Shown piece after piece: positions 50,267-63,100 of a stretch of 64,000 nucleotides of DNA; within the stretch, counting starts at the first letter, position 1; each line of letters begins with the position of its first letter. A model generated the notes under the pieces. The model made no database searches. It saw only the letters and a program-made list of their open reading frames with translations, and was not told the origin of the DNA. The DNA is from Zopfochytrium polystomum. Its lineage: Eukaryota; Chytridiomycota; Chytridiomycetes; Chytridiales; Chytridiaceae. Where the stretch lies: contig JAIVFJ010000060.1 in NCBI GenBank assembly GCA_025765615.1, positions 264,259 through 328,258 of the forward strand, given 5' to 3'. Both the position numbers and the translations under genes were made by a program.

Positions 50267-53098
50267 ATGGAAAGTGAACAAAACTTGGTTGAGTTTCAAA
50301 AGCGTGGCTTGCCCCATGCCCACATTGCTTCCTGGCTGGACCCCAGTGACACACCACAGAGCCCAGATGACTATGATAGATTTGTGAGTGCAGAGCTGCC
50401 TGACCTTCAGCAGGATCCAGAGCTGTACAGGATTGTCACAGAGACCATGATTCACTCTTGCTCAGACTGTTGCAAACCTGCTGGCGCCAAAAAGTGCACC
50501 ATGGGGTATCCCAAGCCGTGGGTTGATCAGATTCAGGTGTCACCTGAAGGTGGTGTCAAGTACCAGCGCAGGAACAATGGACAGTATGGCACCCTCCAAG
50601 TTGGCTTTGAAGTGGACAGCCAGTGGGTGGTTGCATTCAACCGGTATCTGTCCAGAAAGTACCAGGTGCACATCAATGTGGAGATTTGCGCCACCATGAG
50701 GGCCATCAAATACCTCATGAAATACTTGCACAAGGGCCATGACAGAGCAAAGGTTGCAGTTGGCTCTGGAGAAGTCACTGTCTGTGTGGATGAGATCAAT
50801 GAGTTCCTCAATGCCTGCTACGTGTCTGCTCAGGAGGCTTGCTGGAGGGTCTTCCAGTTCCACATGCAAGGCCGGATACCGTCAGTCACAAGATTAGCTG
50901 TGCATCTTCCTGACCAGCAGTCAGTTTACTTTGACGAGGATGCTGATCTTGGGGAAGTCGCTGCCCTTCAGAGGGACTCCAAGCTTCTTGCTTTCTTCAG
51001 CATCAATGAGTGGGACCTTGATGCAAGGCAGTGTTTGTACTTTGAAATTCCTGAGCACTACACGTGGAGCCAGAGGCATGCCAGGTGGGCAAAGAGTAGG
51101 AGGCAGCAGGCCGCAGCAACCATTAGAAGGATGTATGCAGCAAGCCCTTGGCACTCTGAGAGATATTTTCTCTGTGCTCTCCTGGCCAATGTCAGAGGCC
51201 CTACCTCATTTGAGCACCTCAGGACTGTGGACGGAACCACCTGTGGAACATTTCAGGAAGCCTGTGTGTGACGTGGACTAACTGCAGACAATCGTGAGGC
51301 AGTTCAGTGCTTGGAGCAGGGTGTGCACGTGATGACAAGCTCAATGGAGTTCATCAGGCTGTTTGCATTGCTCCTTGCTTTCAATGTTCCAGCTGATCCA
51401 AGGGCTCTTCACAATAATTTTAAGCTTGAGATGGTTGCCGACCAGCTTCGTGCGGCTCAGCTGGAGCATGGGAATCTGGATCTTGCCTACAGACCACATG
51501 CACTGCACAGCACTGAGGCTGCTGGATGTGTCCTTGCAGAGTTTGTCAACCTCACCGTGCAACTTTCCCACCCTGCCACAGCTGGAAGAGTTCCAGCGTG
51601 AGACTTCAACTGATTTTTCAAAGGCTAAACTTGGACTACAATCAGCAGCAACTAGAGGTCATTGTGGCAAATGCTGAAAGGAGCTTCCTCCAGGAGCAGG
51701 CCTTTGCTTACAGGGCTATGGTGGATGCTGTTGAGCAATGTGGACAGCCTGGAGTCGTGCCTCCTCCGGGAGGCCGAGTCTTCTACCTACAGGGAGTGGG
51801 AGGATGTGGCACCTTTGTCTACAATGCCATCTTGGCAAAAGTCCGCAGCAGCCAAGGTCGCTTTGGACAGGGCTGCGTTGCCCATGCTGTGGCTTCTTCA
51901 GGAATAGCAGGGCTTCTGCTTGCCAGTGGCTCAACTGCCCACTCTCTATTTGCCATCCCCATTCAGCTTGATGCTGATTCTCAGTCTGGAATCAAAATGT
52001 CCACTGACCGTGCGCTGGAGCTCTACTTGGCTGATCTCATTGCATTGGATGAGATATCCATGCTTAACTCCTTGGCACTGGATGTCATTGACAGAGTCTT
52101 GCGTGATGTTGTCCGGCCCTTGGATCCTCAGATGGCTGAAGTGGTGCTTCTTGGAGGTGACTTCCAGCATACTGCACCTGTTGTGCCCAAGGCCACAAAG
52201 ACCATGATCTTGCAGGCTTCCTGCAAGTTCTCAAAACTTTGGAGGCATGTCAGGACACTTGAGCTGAGAACCAACATGAGGCTTGTCCAGGGAACTGCAA
52301 ATCAGAAAGCAGTCAACTTTGCCTGATGGTTGGCACAGGCAGCCTGCTGCAGTTTGACACTCAAGATGGGGCACCCAATCATGTCATGGTCCCAGACTAC
52401 ATCAGTACCCTCACCTTTCCTGCAAACGATGGCAGCTTCGTGTGAGACAACAGTTGGAGGCAGTCTATGATGACTTTGGTGCAGCAGCTCAGCATTCAGG
52501 AGAGGAATTTGCATCCTACTTGGCAGACACGTGTATTTTGGCTGCAAAGAGTGATGTGGTTCATCAATTCAATGAGTATGCAGTGCAGCAGCTTCCAGGC
52601 GATGCCCAAGAGCTGCTTTCAGCAGACACCCCAGTTGGAGACGATGGAGGCGACAGATTATCATCAGCCCCGAGTTCCTAAACACCCTCAGCCCTCCCAA
52701 CCTGCCTCCCCACAGGCTAACTGTCAAAGGGGGAATGCCTCGATCCTGCTTTGCAACCTGACAGATGGACTCTGCAATGGGACAGGCCTCAGCCTTCAGG
52801 AAGTCTGCCCCAACGTGCTGCTCTGTGAAGTTGTTGTGGGCAGCAGAAAAGGAGAAAAAGTCCTTCTTCCCAGAATTTCTCTGCAGCCCAGTGATTCAGG
52901 ATTTGCCTTTGAGTTCACCAGAAAGCAATTTCCAGTTTGACCTGTGTTTGCAATGTCGATCAACAAGTCCCAAGGACAGACTTTGAAAAAAGCTGGCCTG
53001 GATATGTGGCAGGATGTGTTTGCACATGGACAGTCCTACGTTGCTTTTTCCAGAGTGACATCCCCAGAAGAACTTATAAATAACTGCAAAAAACAATG
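50267..53098 (+). mobile_element. Decayed Helitron (Rep-helicase remnant)
   Basis: The open frame 50267-51271 carries the Helitron Rep motif 2 (FQKRGLPHAHI, the HUH-type metal site) and motif 3 with the catalytic tyrosines (YLMKYLHKGHD). The helicase part follows in other frames: a Pif1-like Walker A region (GVGGCGTFVYNA), Walker B (IALDEISML), the GGDFQH..PVVP motif, LCNGTGL, and a terminal [11 protein letters not shown] plus [13 protein letters not shown] ending in a stop at 53096-53098. Walker A lacks the invariant lysine, and at least three frame changes occur (near 51.3, 51.6 and 52.3 kb and again before 52.95 kb). The 5' end is truncated before Rep motif 1. The helicase could not work as read. 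Element termini (5' TC, 3' hairpin with CTRR) were not identified. Confidence 0.8.
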
Positions 53099-53862
53099 AA
53101 GAAAGAAACGGACCAACTATTAGAAATGTGGTTTACAATGACTTGGTGAATCATCTTAGCTAATTGATTTTCTGCATCTTCTCAAGCTCTCTATGTGATT
53201 TTTCTACTTAATGAAATTTCCCCTTTTTTTCCCTTTTTTTTTGCAAGGACTGTTTAAATAAGTCAACAGGCATCCCCTGTATAAAAGTATGACCCTGTCA
53301 GAAAGCAGGATCGATTCAGGTCGACGTTCAACCGACACTGCACCCATCAGCTGCGGATGTCGATGCATCGAAACTGATTTAGTGCGATATTATTAATACG
53401 AATACGAAATGAGCCTGCTGAGCACCAGGGCCAATTCTGTCTCTCCCCCGCGAAAAGTGAACCTCTACTCTGGACACGAGCCAACTCCCCCCTCCCATCA
53501 CTCGCTCCAGATTGTGCAGCTGACAGGAAGACGCTTCTCTGAACCTCTTTCTGATTCTCAATGAACGCCACCCCGCGGCTGCTTGCTCGCTTTCTGGTGC
53601 AATGGTGTGTGAGGTAGAGAGATACACCCCACACAAGCAAGATGTCCTGGGGGCGTCCTGACTTGTCAGTTCCTTCCCAGAGATTTTTCAAGGTTGGCGG
53701 GGAATGTGTGGGGGACCAAATGTATTGAGGATGACCAATGAAACTCCGTTCCCGCTTGTCTGAAGAAAAATTTTTTCTGTTCATCTCTGTCTTGCCCGGC
53801 GGTCAAACGACAAAAACAGTTCCCCGACGATCTCACAGACGTCCCCCCAACAACCGACGTTT
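53099..53862. other. Spacer between two transposon-related units
   Basis: About 760 bp. The first ~200 bp are A+T-rich, with T-runs near 53223-53241. The remainder is of mixed composition and may contain the promoter of the next gene. No gene is seen. Confidence 0.4.
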
Positions 53863-53898
53863 GTGTTCCGAACGTCAGCAAAACGACACCCAAATTCC

Positions 53899-56800
53899 AT
53901 GGGCTCTCAATCGCTTTACTTTTGCCTGCTCTGCAGAATCGAACTCAAAGTAAAGCATTTGTCGCAGATTCACCTTCACAACTTATCAGACAAGCATAAG
54001 CGGCTTGAGTGGCTCAATCGTGTTGTAAACGTACCATCGGTTGTTGAGGCTGATGTTGCGCTGGAGATTCTGTCAGCTCAGAGAACTGACGAAACGGGAA
54101 ACAGGGGGAATCAGCCATCATGTGCGATCCCCCCATCATGTGGACCCCAGGAGTTTGACACAGGTCCGGACAGAATGAACGAGGTTCAAGGCAATCGTGA
54201 TGGAGAATTATTGGACCATATGTCAAATGCTGACAGCAAAAGGGACCCAACGGACAGCAGTTCAAACTCCTCGCATTCAAGCGATTCAAGCAACAAAAAT
54301 TCCGACATGAACAGCGCTCCCAACAGCAGCGATTCGAGCCCGGAAAAACGATATGCAACCTCTCTGCCAGATACAGTCACGTCAGAAAGCAGCAAGGGAG
54401 AGGCTGGTTTGGAACAGCAAGAAAAGGAAAGTGACCCGAAGGGTTCGTTTTCCCAACAGCCGTTCGATCCTCTATTCACAAGGAAGTACAGCATCCAAGA
54501 TATGAAGCTTGCGTTTTTTTTCTACCAAGAGGCTTCACTCTTTTCAGACCCTGTGAAAGTGGCCATATTGGATCTCCTTCATCAGCTTGGGGTTGAAAAT
54601 GTTCCATCCTTAAGCAAAATTAAACGGGTGATCACAGATTGTGTCGACCTTTGTGGAAATGAGCCAAAAAAAGCGCTCACTTCAACAAACAAGGTCATTC
54701 ATCATAATTCCATCGCGGATATCTTGAGAATGGAGTTGGGAAAAAAGGAAGTTTGGAACAACATGACGTTTCTTCCACACTTTGATGAGTCGTTGACTGA
54801 TATATCTGGATGCACAAAATGGAGAGAACATGTGCAATCGCCAATGTGGAGAACAGAAACTCAGGATTTGTTCTCAGGGGAAGTTTACATGTTACAGAAG
54901 TCTACTGAGTCTTCTGGAAAACTTTATCTCATCACTACATTTGGATACTACGGACAGGATGTTGTTTGGCGAGGGTATCGCTGTCAAGTGCATGCCGACT
55001 CCCTTGTAAGAGTTGACCTATCCACTCAGGTTCAACATAGGGTTGGCAACGGGTCAGATCTCAAGTTTTGTGATATGAGTTCCTTAATTGTGGAAGAAAG
55101 GAGCGGCCTTGATCAACCATGGAAATTATCAAGAATGAAGTTTGGCCCATCAACCCTCCGAACTCGTGCTGCTGGAGTGCTTGTTGTCATTATTCTTATC
55201 GCTCTCTTTAGCGACGACACAAGTGGCAATACTTCAAAAAAATGGAACAAGTATGAATCATGGATCATGAGCTTCCCTGGACTACAGGCAGAACTGCGAA
55301 ATAGACCTGAGCATGTCCACTTTCTAACGACCTCAAAATCTGCTGCTGGCTTTGAATCAGCAGAGGTCATTTCCAATGAGTTGCGAATAACCAGAGACGG
55401 AGTTAAAGGAGTGAACCCATTGACTCATGCTCCTATCCTAATTGTTACATCAGTTCTATCTGTTGTTGGGGATAATCCCATGCACTCAGTCATTGCCTCG
55501 CACACAGGTACACTTTCGAATCGACCATGCCGTCTTTGTCGAAGAAGTGGCTGGAAGAATGAAAAGGATCCGATGCGGGCAAGAGCAAAGCTACTTGAGT
55601 TTATTGGCCCCCAACAGCATCCAAGTGCCGGTATTAAAGATGGACATAGTGTGAAAAACTTTCTCGCTTCTTTACATCGAAGGGTACTGGAGGGTGACAT
55701 AGAAGTTGGTAAAGCTATCTCATTGGCGGCAGAAATGGGCATCAAAGACAAGCATTTCGAGCATGGGCTTATGCAGCCACATCGTCCGTTAATGATGAAT
55801 CCGTTGCTTGGTATATTGTGTGACAATTTACGTTCTAAAACTAACTCGAACTGAGGCAAAATGAACGAGGAACCTTTCTTTGATCTCTCATTGGATTGTC
55901 CAGTTGAAATTCTGCACACCGTAAACCTTGGGGTTGTCAAGTATTGTATGCAAGAGACGATAAGATCTCTGAATGATGCGAAGAAGCAGGAGCTCAAAGC
56001 ACGAATTGAAGGGGTCGATAATTCTGGGTTTTCAATTCCGTTTCGCGGACACGAGATGGTTGTATTGTCTATATAAACGTGACGCTGACAGTCCCATCAC
56101 TATAGGTCAAGTATGTTGGGTCTCTAAACGGAAAAGACTTCAAAAACTTCGCCCAAATATCTGTTTTTGCTTTACGTGGTCTAGTTCCAGCAAATGTTCA
56201 AACGCTTTGGGCCTCCTTGGCTGCGCTTGTAGTAATTATCAACGGAGGCGAAATTAGAAATATCGAAAACTATTGTGATCATCTGGACCGGATCCTCAAT
56301 GCAATGGTGAATGCAATCCTCGTCAGCCCCTATTGCTGGAAAATGATCAAGCCAAAGCTTCATCTCCTACGAGAACTTCCGTTCTATGTGAAGAGGTTTG
56401 GACGACCAAAGGATTATGCCTCAGAAACGCAAGAGAGCTTTAATAAGCATATTCGCAGCAACATTATCGGTTCAAACAGGCAAAACACGTCGAAAGATGT
56501 TGCATTAGCTTTTGCACGGCAAGCTGCCGCTCGACATCTTACTGCAGGAGGGCTTTATCAAGTTGGTTCAATTTGGCAGTCGTTGACAATTGATTTCTAC
56601 CCCCCACAAATTCGAATGCGTAAGTGAAGATGCCACTGTACCCAACAGCTAACTACGACTTTTAAATATATATGTATATCTAGACCAATTAACTGCCGAA
56701 TCTCCTCCATTGCAATTGGCTCGAATTGGCACAATGCTTTTGAAGCAGGAGGATGGAGAAAACACGTTCGGGGAAATCATATCATTCAAAGCCCACGACC

Positions 56801-57598
56801 AACTTCACGTACGCAAATACAGGCTAAACGGACAAATGGAAAATCACTGTCCTGTCATGGAGCCCAGCGGTGAAACAGACACATGGCAGAGTGGTTATAA
56901 CTGTGAACAATATTTATACAGTGAATTGTCCCCACTTCTGCGACGAGTTGTGCATAATTTCGTTGAAGCCTATTAAAAACGAGTCGCAGCGGTCAATGCA
57001 GTATGTGAAGCACAACAGCAGCAGGAAATTGCGCATTCTCAACATATACTGTACTTCTACGTTTGATCTACTTTATGATGCTGGACTCATCGAAATTTCC
57101 TCCCTTGGGTCATCAGAGGTTTTGGAAGCAGCACTCGATGAAGCAATGTTATCATTCTCTAGTCGAACAAAGAAGGCGAAAAGGGTTGAAGAGGTTTGTG
57201 TTGCAAAATCCAAGCGACTTCGAACAGCAGGTATTCAGAAGCAAACACCAGCAGCAGACCTGCATGAGCCAACGACCATTGCAGAATTGCGGCGTAATAT
57301 AGATATTTTCGAGCCAGTAGCTGTAACAGCTAATATTACTTCTCAATCAACCGAGCCATTGATTGGAACAACAGGCAAGAGGAAGGCCAACAACCGTACG
57401 ACTGACTCGGAGAAGAAAGTATTGTCAAGCTACTTGGATGATTTTACGATTGGAGTGAGTGTTGTGGATGAGGCACTTGCTGCGGTGAACGAGAACAACG
57501 AACGACAATGGACAAAAAAACAAGTCTCTGACTGGCTTTCCCATGCAAAACGATCAGCGAAAGGGAAACAATCTGCCAAGGATCCGTCAGAGCCATGA
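53899..57598 (+). CDS. Putative fungal transposon-encoded transposase-like protein, apparently intact
   Basis: Five exons read through in phase: 53899-55810, 55856-56061, 56106-56619, 56684-56869 and 56922-57598. The introns are 45, 44, 64 and 52 bp, and the product is about 1164 residues. The N-terminus has a C2H2-like finger (FCLLCRIELKVKHLSQIHLH), followed by an acidic/Ser-rich linker. A core region contains CPVEILHTVNLGVVKY, KYVGSLNGKDFKNFAQ, KPKLHLLRELPFYVKRFG and ALAFARQAAARHLTAGGLY. This combination is familiar from very abundant, TE-associated proteins of mushroom genomes, probably of the Plavaka/KDZ group; I am not certain of the exact family. The C-terminus is Lys-rich and resembles a nuclear-localising tail. 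The catalytic acidic triad could not be assigned by eye. Unlike the adjacent Helitron, no frame break is needed. Confidence 0.55.
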
Positions 57599-57998
57599 AA
57601 CCCTGGAAGAGGAGATCAAGTAGCGTATTGGAATGCGGATTGAGATCGGAATCTATAATAGCAGCTATGAATCAATCATTGGTGCTCATAAGAAGATAGC
57701 TGCTCGCGTTGGCCATGCTCGATGGAGGAGAAACAGAGAGAGAAAATAACTTGACATGAATTGACAGAAAAATTTGCCTTTCCAGCATCAATGAGCCGCT
57801 CGTCACAGGGCACCATCGCGGGCACCATCCCCTCGTCGAGCAGCGAGCTTCAGCCCCTCGTTTGAAGAAGAGCAAGACTTAGCACCTACTGAACGTATGC
57901 ATGAGGAAACTTACGAGTAAGAGCTGGCTCCACCACCCACACTGGACGAGATTTCCGCAATCAGCAACACAACCCTGACACAACCGCACCACGATCAG
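57599..57998. other. Spacer downstream of the transposase-like gene
   Basis: A 400-bp stretch of mixed composition. It may contain an upstream exon of the next hypothetical gene (an ATG near 57790 opens a short Ser-rich peptide), but this could not be joined. Confidence 0.35.
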
Positions 57999-59360
57999 AT
58001 GGGCCAATTCAAAATCAGCCACACAAAAACACTGCCCCGAACGAGAGAAGTAACTTTCAGGCGCTCCCTTTCAACCGGCCCAACAAGCGACGACGAATCG
58101 CTGGTGGATCTAATAGGTGAGAGTACAGATCACCTTCGGCGCAGGTATAGGCCCAGGTTGGCAAAATGTTCTTCTCAGTACGAGACTGCACAACATGGTC
58201 AGTTTTGGTCCATAACTGACATCTCTTCTTCACGGTCCAGGGGAATTCTGTCAGGTAGTCGAATGGCCACTGCTGATCCAGGAACGCCAGCGTGGCTGCG
58301 TCTGGCCGAAGTTTTGATCGCGCGTGGGCTAATTTCAACCGACTCTATCCCACATCTTCGGAACTTCAGGGTGAGAAAACGGCTAATATCTCGAGCTGCT
58401 AGGGCTCATTTCGGCTTCAGGAACTAGATGTTGAAGGCATGCTCACCATTACAGTACGGTCTGATTGCGTTTGGTCCATCATCTGGAACAAACGCATCTG
58501 TCCCGTCCTATTTGACTGTAACTATATAGTCGCCTCCTGCAAGTTTTTGCGCTTTTCTCACTGGGTTGATTTTAGGCAAATATAAAGCGCTTTTGCATGC
58601 AATACCTGTGCAAAGTTGACCCTTTTCCGCAAGTCTCGGTGAAAGCATCAAAGGCGCAGGCCGATCTGTTCAAACAGGCATCTATAACGATAGTGAATTT
58701 GATGCCATGTGCTGAAGAGTGCTGCATGTGGATAAAGGTGGGTGTTTAGTAGATTTGTATTACCTTGTATTAAGTTTCTTGATCAGAATGTTTTGCTTCC
58801 AAAGAATGGCTACGATCCGATTGAGTCGCTTCCCATCATAGAGTCGCTCAACGGATTGTGCTCGAAAAGTATGTCTTCAATCAAGTCGACGTGGAAAGTT
58901 GCAGTGAGAATGTGTCAACTGTCTCTCCTTGCTTTTACAAATATTTGGGCAGATAAACGAAGAGATCAGCGAAGTATCTCCTTCACCAGAAAGTCTTGTG
59001 TCGAGGCTCTACGCTGAGCACGAGTCACTTTTCGTGACTGACCAGAAGATCACGTTTGCAGATGAAATCAATTATCGCCGCAAGATGCTTTGCTTTGATT
59101 TACGTATGTGTTCGCTGTTCGGAAAGTGCAACCACTGACTTTTGGCTCAGATGTATACAGCCGTTGTGCTGAAGAGACATCCTGTCAAGCTTGCTGGGTG
59201 TGACTACTGGCTCTATACAAACTGCTATCTACAGAAGTTTGAGGCTCTCTCCAAAGAGGCTCAAAAGGGGGTGGTGTCAAAGTATGAGCTCTACATTCGA
59301 CCTCGGCCAAACGAACTACCACTAATCAATGCAGCGACTGAGCTCCAACTTCCAGCTTAA
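57999..59360 (+). CDS. Hypothetical multi-exon protein in the mobile region
   Basis: The 3' part is well defined by phase: exons 58576-58737, 58787-58903, 58953-59103 and 59161-59360 (stop). They encode about 210 residues with no domain I recognise. Visible features are a Cys-containing segment (MPCAEECCMWIK), an acidic helix (INEEISEVSPSPESL) and a basic/aromatic C-terminal part (VVLKRHPVKLAGCDYWLY). Upstream, an exon near 58421-58528 (ELDVEGMLTITV) and one from 57999 look coding, but their junctions are unresolved, so the start is provisional. An AATAAA-like signal (AAAATAAAATATAATA) follows at ~59436. It may belong to the preceding transposon or be an independent gene. No function is proposed. 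Confidence 0.45.
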
Positions 59361-60158
59361 CCCTCTTTGCTTCCTTCTACATTGTAGAACTTTGACACCC
59401 AACCTTGCCTTTCTTGTTGACTGTGCTTCTCTTTAAAATAAAATATAATAGTGCACACACACTGATAATAGTTGTTTGTTGGATGAAATCAAAGTGTTTC
59501 CGGAGTGTTCACGGATGTCATGCATATGTATACTGAGCAATGTCTGCAGCTTGTATGATGATGGAAGTTGTTCCAAAGAGTCTGTAAAACTTCTTTGGGG
59601 GAGCATTACCACATGCCGCAGGAATGTTTCTGACATGTGTCTGGGACGTCTCGACGATTGTTCGAGAGCAACAACAGTCTGGAGTTAGGGATCCCTTCCT
59701 CAATGTTTTCTGAGACATTCTCAGAAGAAGTCGACGTTTGTCTCCAGCAGAAATTCGAGACATTCCCCAACCACATTTTGTGTTGGGGGTGTAGAGAGAG
59801 AGAGACACAGAGAGAGAGAGAGACAAACGAGAGCGCCCGTGGACCTTGACGACAGAATTTATTTGTTTGGTGGTCCCCTTCCCACCGTTCCCTCCCAGAA
59901 GGCGCGTGTGCGTCGTGCATCGCGGTCCTCCCGCACCCTTGCAACACCAATCCTCCTCCGATCGCAGCAGATCCCGTTCTGCCCGTCGCTTGCGAGTCTG
60001 CCACTACTGGTGGGATTACTGCCCAATGAAACCGTGCAGCAACTCCCAGAACTGATACCTTCTACGTGTAGTTGGCTTTTTCACACGCAACAAGTCCCGT
60101 TCCCAATATCATCTTGCCGTCTGTGTGAGAAGTTGGGAGCCTGCACCGTCCCCCTACG
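59361..60158. other. Upstream region of the TIR-ankyrin-kinase gene
   Basis: About 800 bp containing the presumed 3' UTR of the hypothetical gene, an (AG)n-type tract near 59800-59823 and the likely promoter/5' UTR of the next gene. An open frame from 59839 runs through the true first exon in another frame and is a shadow. Confidence 0.45.
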
Positions 60159-63100
60159 ATGGTCAAAGCTGTTAATGAAGACGGAGGCACGATCGCCCTC
60201 GCCGCCCCAGTCTCGAATCAAGAGGAACGCACATTCGATGCATTTCTTTCGTACTCGTATGTGCCGATTTGAAGATTTTGACCGTTCCATATTTATTTTT
60301 CGGGAATTCGTTAGGGGGGCAAATCAAGAGGTCGTCCGACAGATTTACAATGACCTCACAGTCAAGCATGGCTTTCATATTTGGTTCGATCTAAACAATA
60401 TTAGTGGTAGCCTGGGCCGTGCAATGGCCGAAGGAGTCAACAATAGTCGTGTGTTCATCCCAGTATTGTCCAGGGATTTTCAGGTAAAGTGTGCATTAAA
60501 ACAACTGATTGCATCTCATTTCAACTGACAAGAGGACTGTAGTCCTCAGATAATTGTTTGTTGGAGTTGAGATATGCAAAAGACAGAAAAAAACCCATGA
60601 CTCCAGTCCGACTGCTAGACCCCAAGGAAGACCCCACCGGAGAGGCTTTTGCAACAACTGCAGGGTAAGCCCTGATGGCAGTTTGAAATGCTCTTAAGTC
60701 CCCACTTTAAATTTTTCAAAGGCTTTTTAAAGTTGATTTGTTAGGAATTGTCTATGATTCTGTGGAGTGGAATGATCGCATTTCTCTGCTTGCAACGAAA
60801 ATCAAATTTCACATGAGTCCGCCACCGCCCATGGCTGCCCGGGAATTTGATGCATTCCTGTCCTACCAGTATGAACTCCACAGCTCACTGAATGCTTGTT
60901 ACCTGTTCATCTTACACTTAGTTTAGATTAAAGAGCGAGGAAGTTGCAACGAAAATTTATGAAGACCTCACGGCCAAGCATGGCCTCAATGTTTGGTTTT
61001 TCTTGAATAATATTGGTGGATCTGTGAACAACTTAGCAGCTATGACACAAGGAGTTCATTCCAGCAAGGTGTTCATACCTGTCTTGAACTTGGCCTATCA
61101 GGTAAAGGACGCCAGAAGCTGGAGATAATCTGAAGTTTCGACGCTTAAAAAGGAATCCAGGCCTCAGAGAATTGCATGTTTGAGATGAGATATGCGTATG
61201 AATTGAGAAAACCCATGACTCCAGTGCGCCTCATGCAGCAGGGTGAACAGGCTGAAGGAGAGGCATTTGCCATGACTGCAGGGTAAGCCCCTTCAATTTT
61301 CTTGACTGAAACTCCCAGTTCAACATTTTCAAGGTTGCTGTATGCGGATTTGGCAGGAAAAGACTTTGGTTTAACTGAGTGGAACAATCAAATCAATATC
61401 CTTGTCAAGGAAATCAGGCGTGTCAGCAGTGTAGTTGCGAAAACGACACAGTATGCAGTGATGTCGCCTCTGCACCTTGCTTCTCAGGAGGGAAATGCTG
61501 CCCAGGTCATGTTGCTGCTGCAACACGGTGTCAATGTAAACACTGTGAACCAAGAAAAGTCAACTCCACTGCACTTTGCGTCATCGAAGGGATATTTGGA
61601 CATTGTCAAGTTGCTTGTGCTTAAAGGCGCCAATGTGAATGCCGAGAATCTGAAGCAGGAGACACCGCTGTATCTGGCAGCAGGTAATGGACACTTGGAA
61701 GTGGTCAAGTTTCTTAGGCGCCAAGGATCTGATTTGAATGCGTGGAATTCTGACAAGCCCAAACCCCTCTATGTCGCTACCGAAAATGGGCATATGCAAG
61801 TCGCTCAGTGGTTGCTGGAGCAGCGCGCAGACGTTAATTTCGTGAATGTGCAAGAAATTGCTGCACCATCGTCCTTGGTTGAGCTGCAGACGGATGTTTT
61901 GAATATCAACATTGGAACACAAAAAATTCCATCAGCTGAAAAACGCGCTATAATTCCTCGTGCTGAAGTTCACGCAGTTGTGGGTCGGCGCAGCAGCAGC
62001 GGCGGTCTCGACAGCAACCAAATTATCAAAGAGCTGGAGTCGATTCCGATGGGCATGACTCTCGATCAGACCATTGCTCATCCACTTCAGACGCCACTGG
62101 CCGGGATTGATTCTGACGGTGACAGTCTCGGCTATGGCTCTCACGAATCTGCGCCACACAGTGTCACCAACTCTCCTCTCGACTACACTGGAGAATCAGC
62201 CCCCTCGTCCTCTGCGCCCAACTCTTCCAATCATCGCGTCGCCCGAGAAGTCGCAGAAATCCGCTTCGATGTGAGTTGAACTTTTCACAATCTCCTCCAT
62301 TTTTAAAACCTCTTCGGTTATGTGTTGCGAAGGCAATGATCAGCTACGCATGGAAGGACGAGAGTAAAGTCCGGCCGATTGCAGAATCTCTGCAAAAAAT
62401 GGATTTTCGAATTTGGCTGGATGTAAGAAATATGGGCGAAGACACGATCGACTCTATGATAGAAGGGATCACTCAGTCGGCTGCCGTGATTGCATTTATT
62501 TCTGATGACTATGTTGAGTCTCACAACTGCAAGAAGGAAATTAAATATGCGAATGAAATGCGCAAGCCTATTATCCCGGTTCGTTTAAATGATTCGCCCG
62601 CTGTATCAATAAGTGCAGCAGCATTCATTACAGCAGGACAGCTCTGTAAGTTCACCAGAAACTACGGTTACTGTTGCTTACGTCTCTTTGCTTTCGTTAA
62701 ACAATTTCAACGTCGTAAAATCAAAAGATGTTGATCTTAAAAATGGGGTTACCCCTAAATCGCACTTGGAGATTGCAGACAGGCTCAACAGGTTGTCTCT
62801 TTCTGGACTGGACGCTATCACAATTTCGAGCGATGACGTGGTGGTGTTTGACGACGACGATGATAGTTTCCTTGGCGATGGATCTGTGGGCACGGTCAGC
62901 AAAGGCCTCTATCTCAACACAACAACTGTAGCTGTAAAAACTATGAAGCTGCGAAAATTGAGCACTAGCGCCAAAGACCAGCTCATCAACGAGGCCAAAG
63001 TTCTTTCGAGATCCCGCCATCCCTTCGTAATTGGGTTCCAAGGATTGATTAAAAACAAAGGCGTCTATTCGCTGGTCCTCGAGGTGATAACTTTTTTTTT

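Noticed and set aside
59839..60528. A 229-codon frame overlapping the first two TIR exons.
   Set aside because: Its first part has no domain and it reads through the first exon in the wrong frame; the spliced start at 60159 gives FDAFLSYS and a proper TIR.
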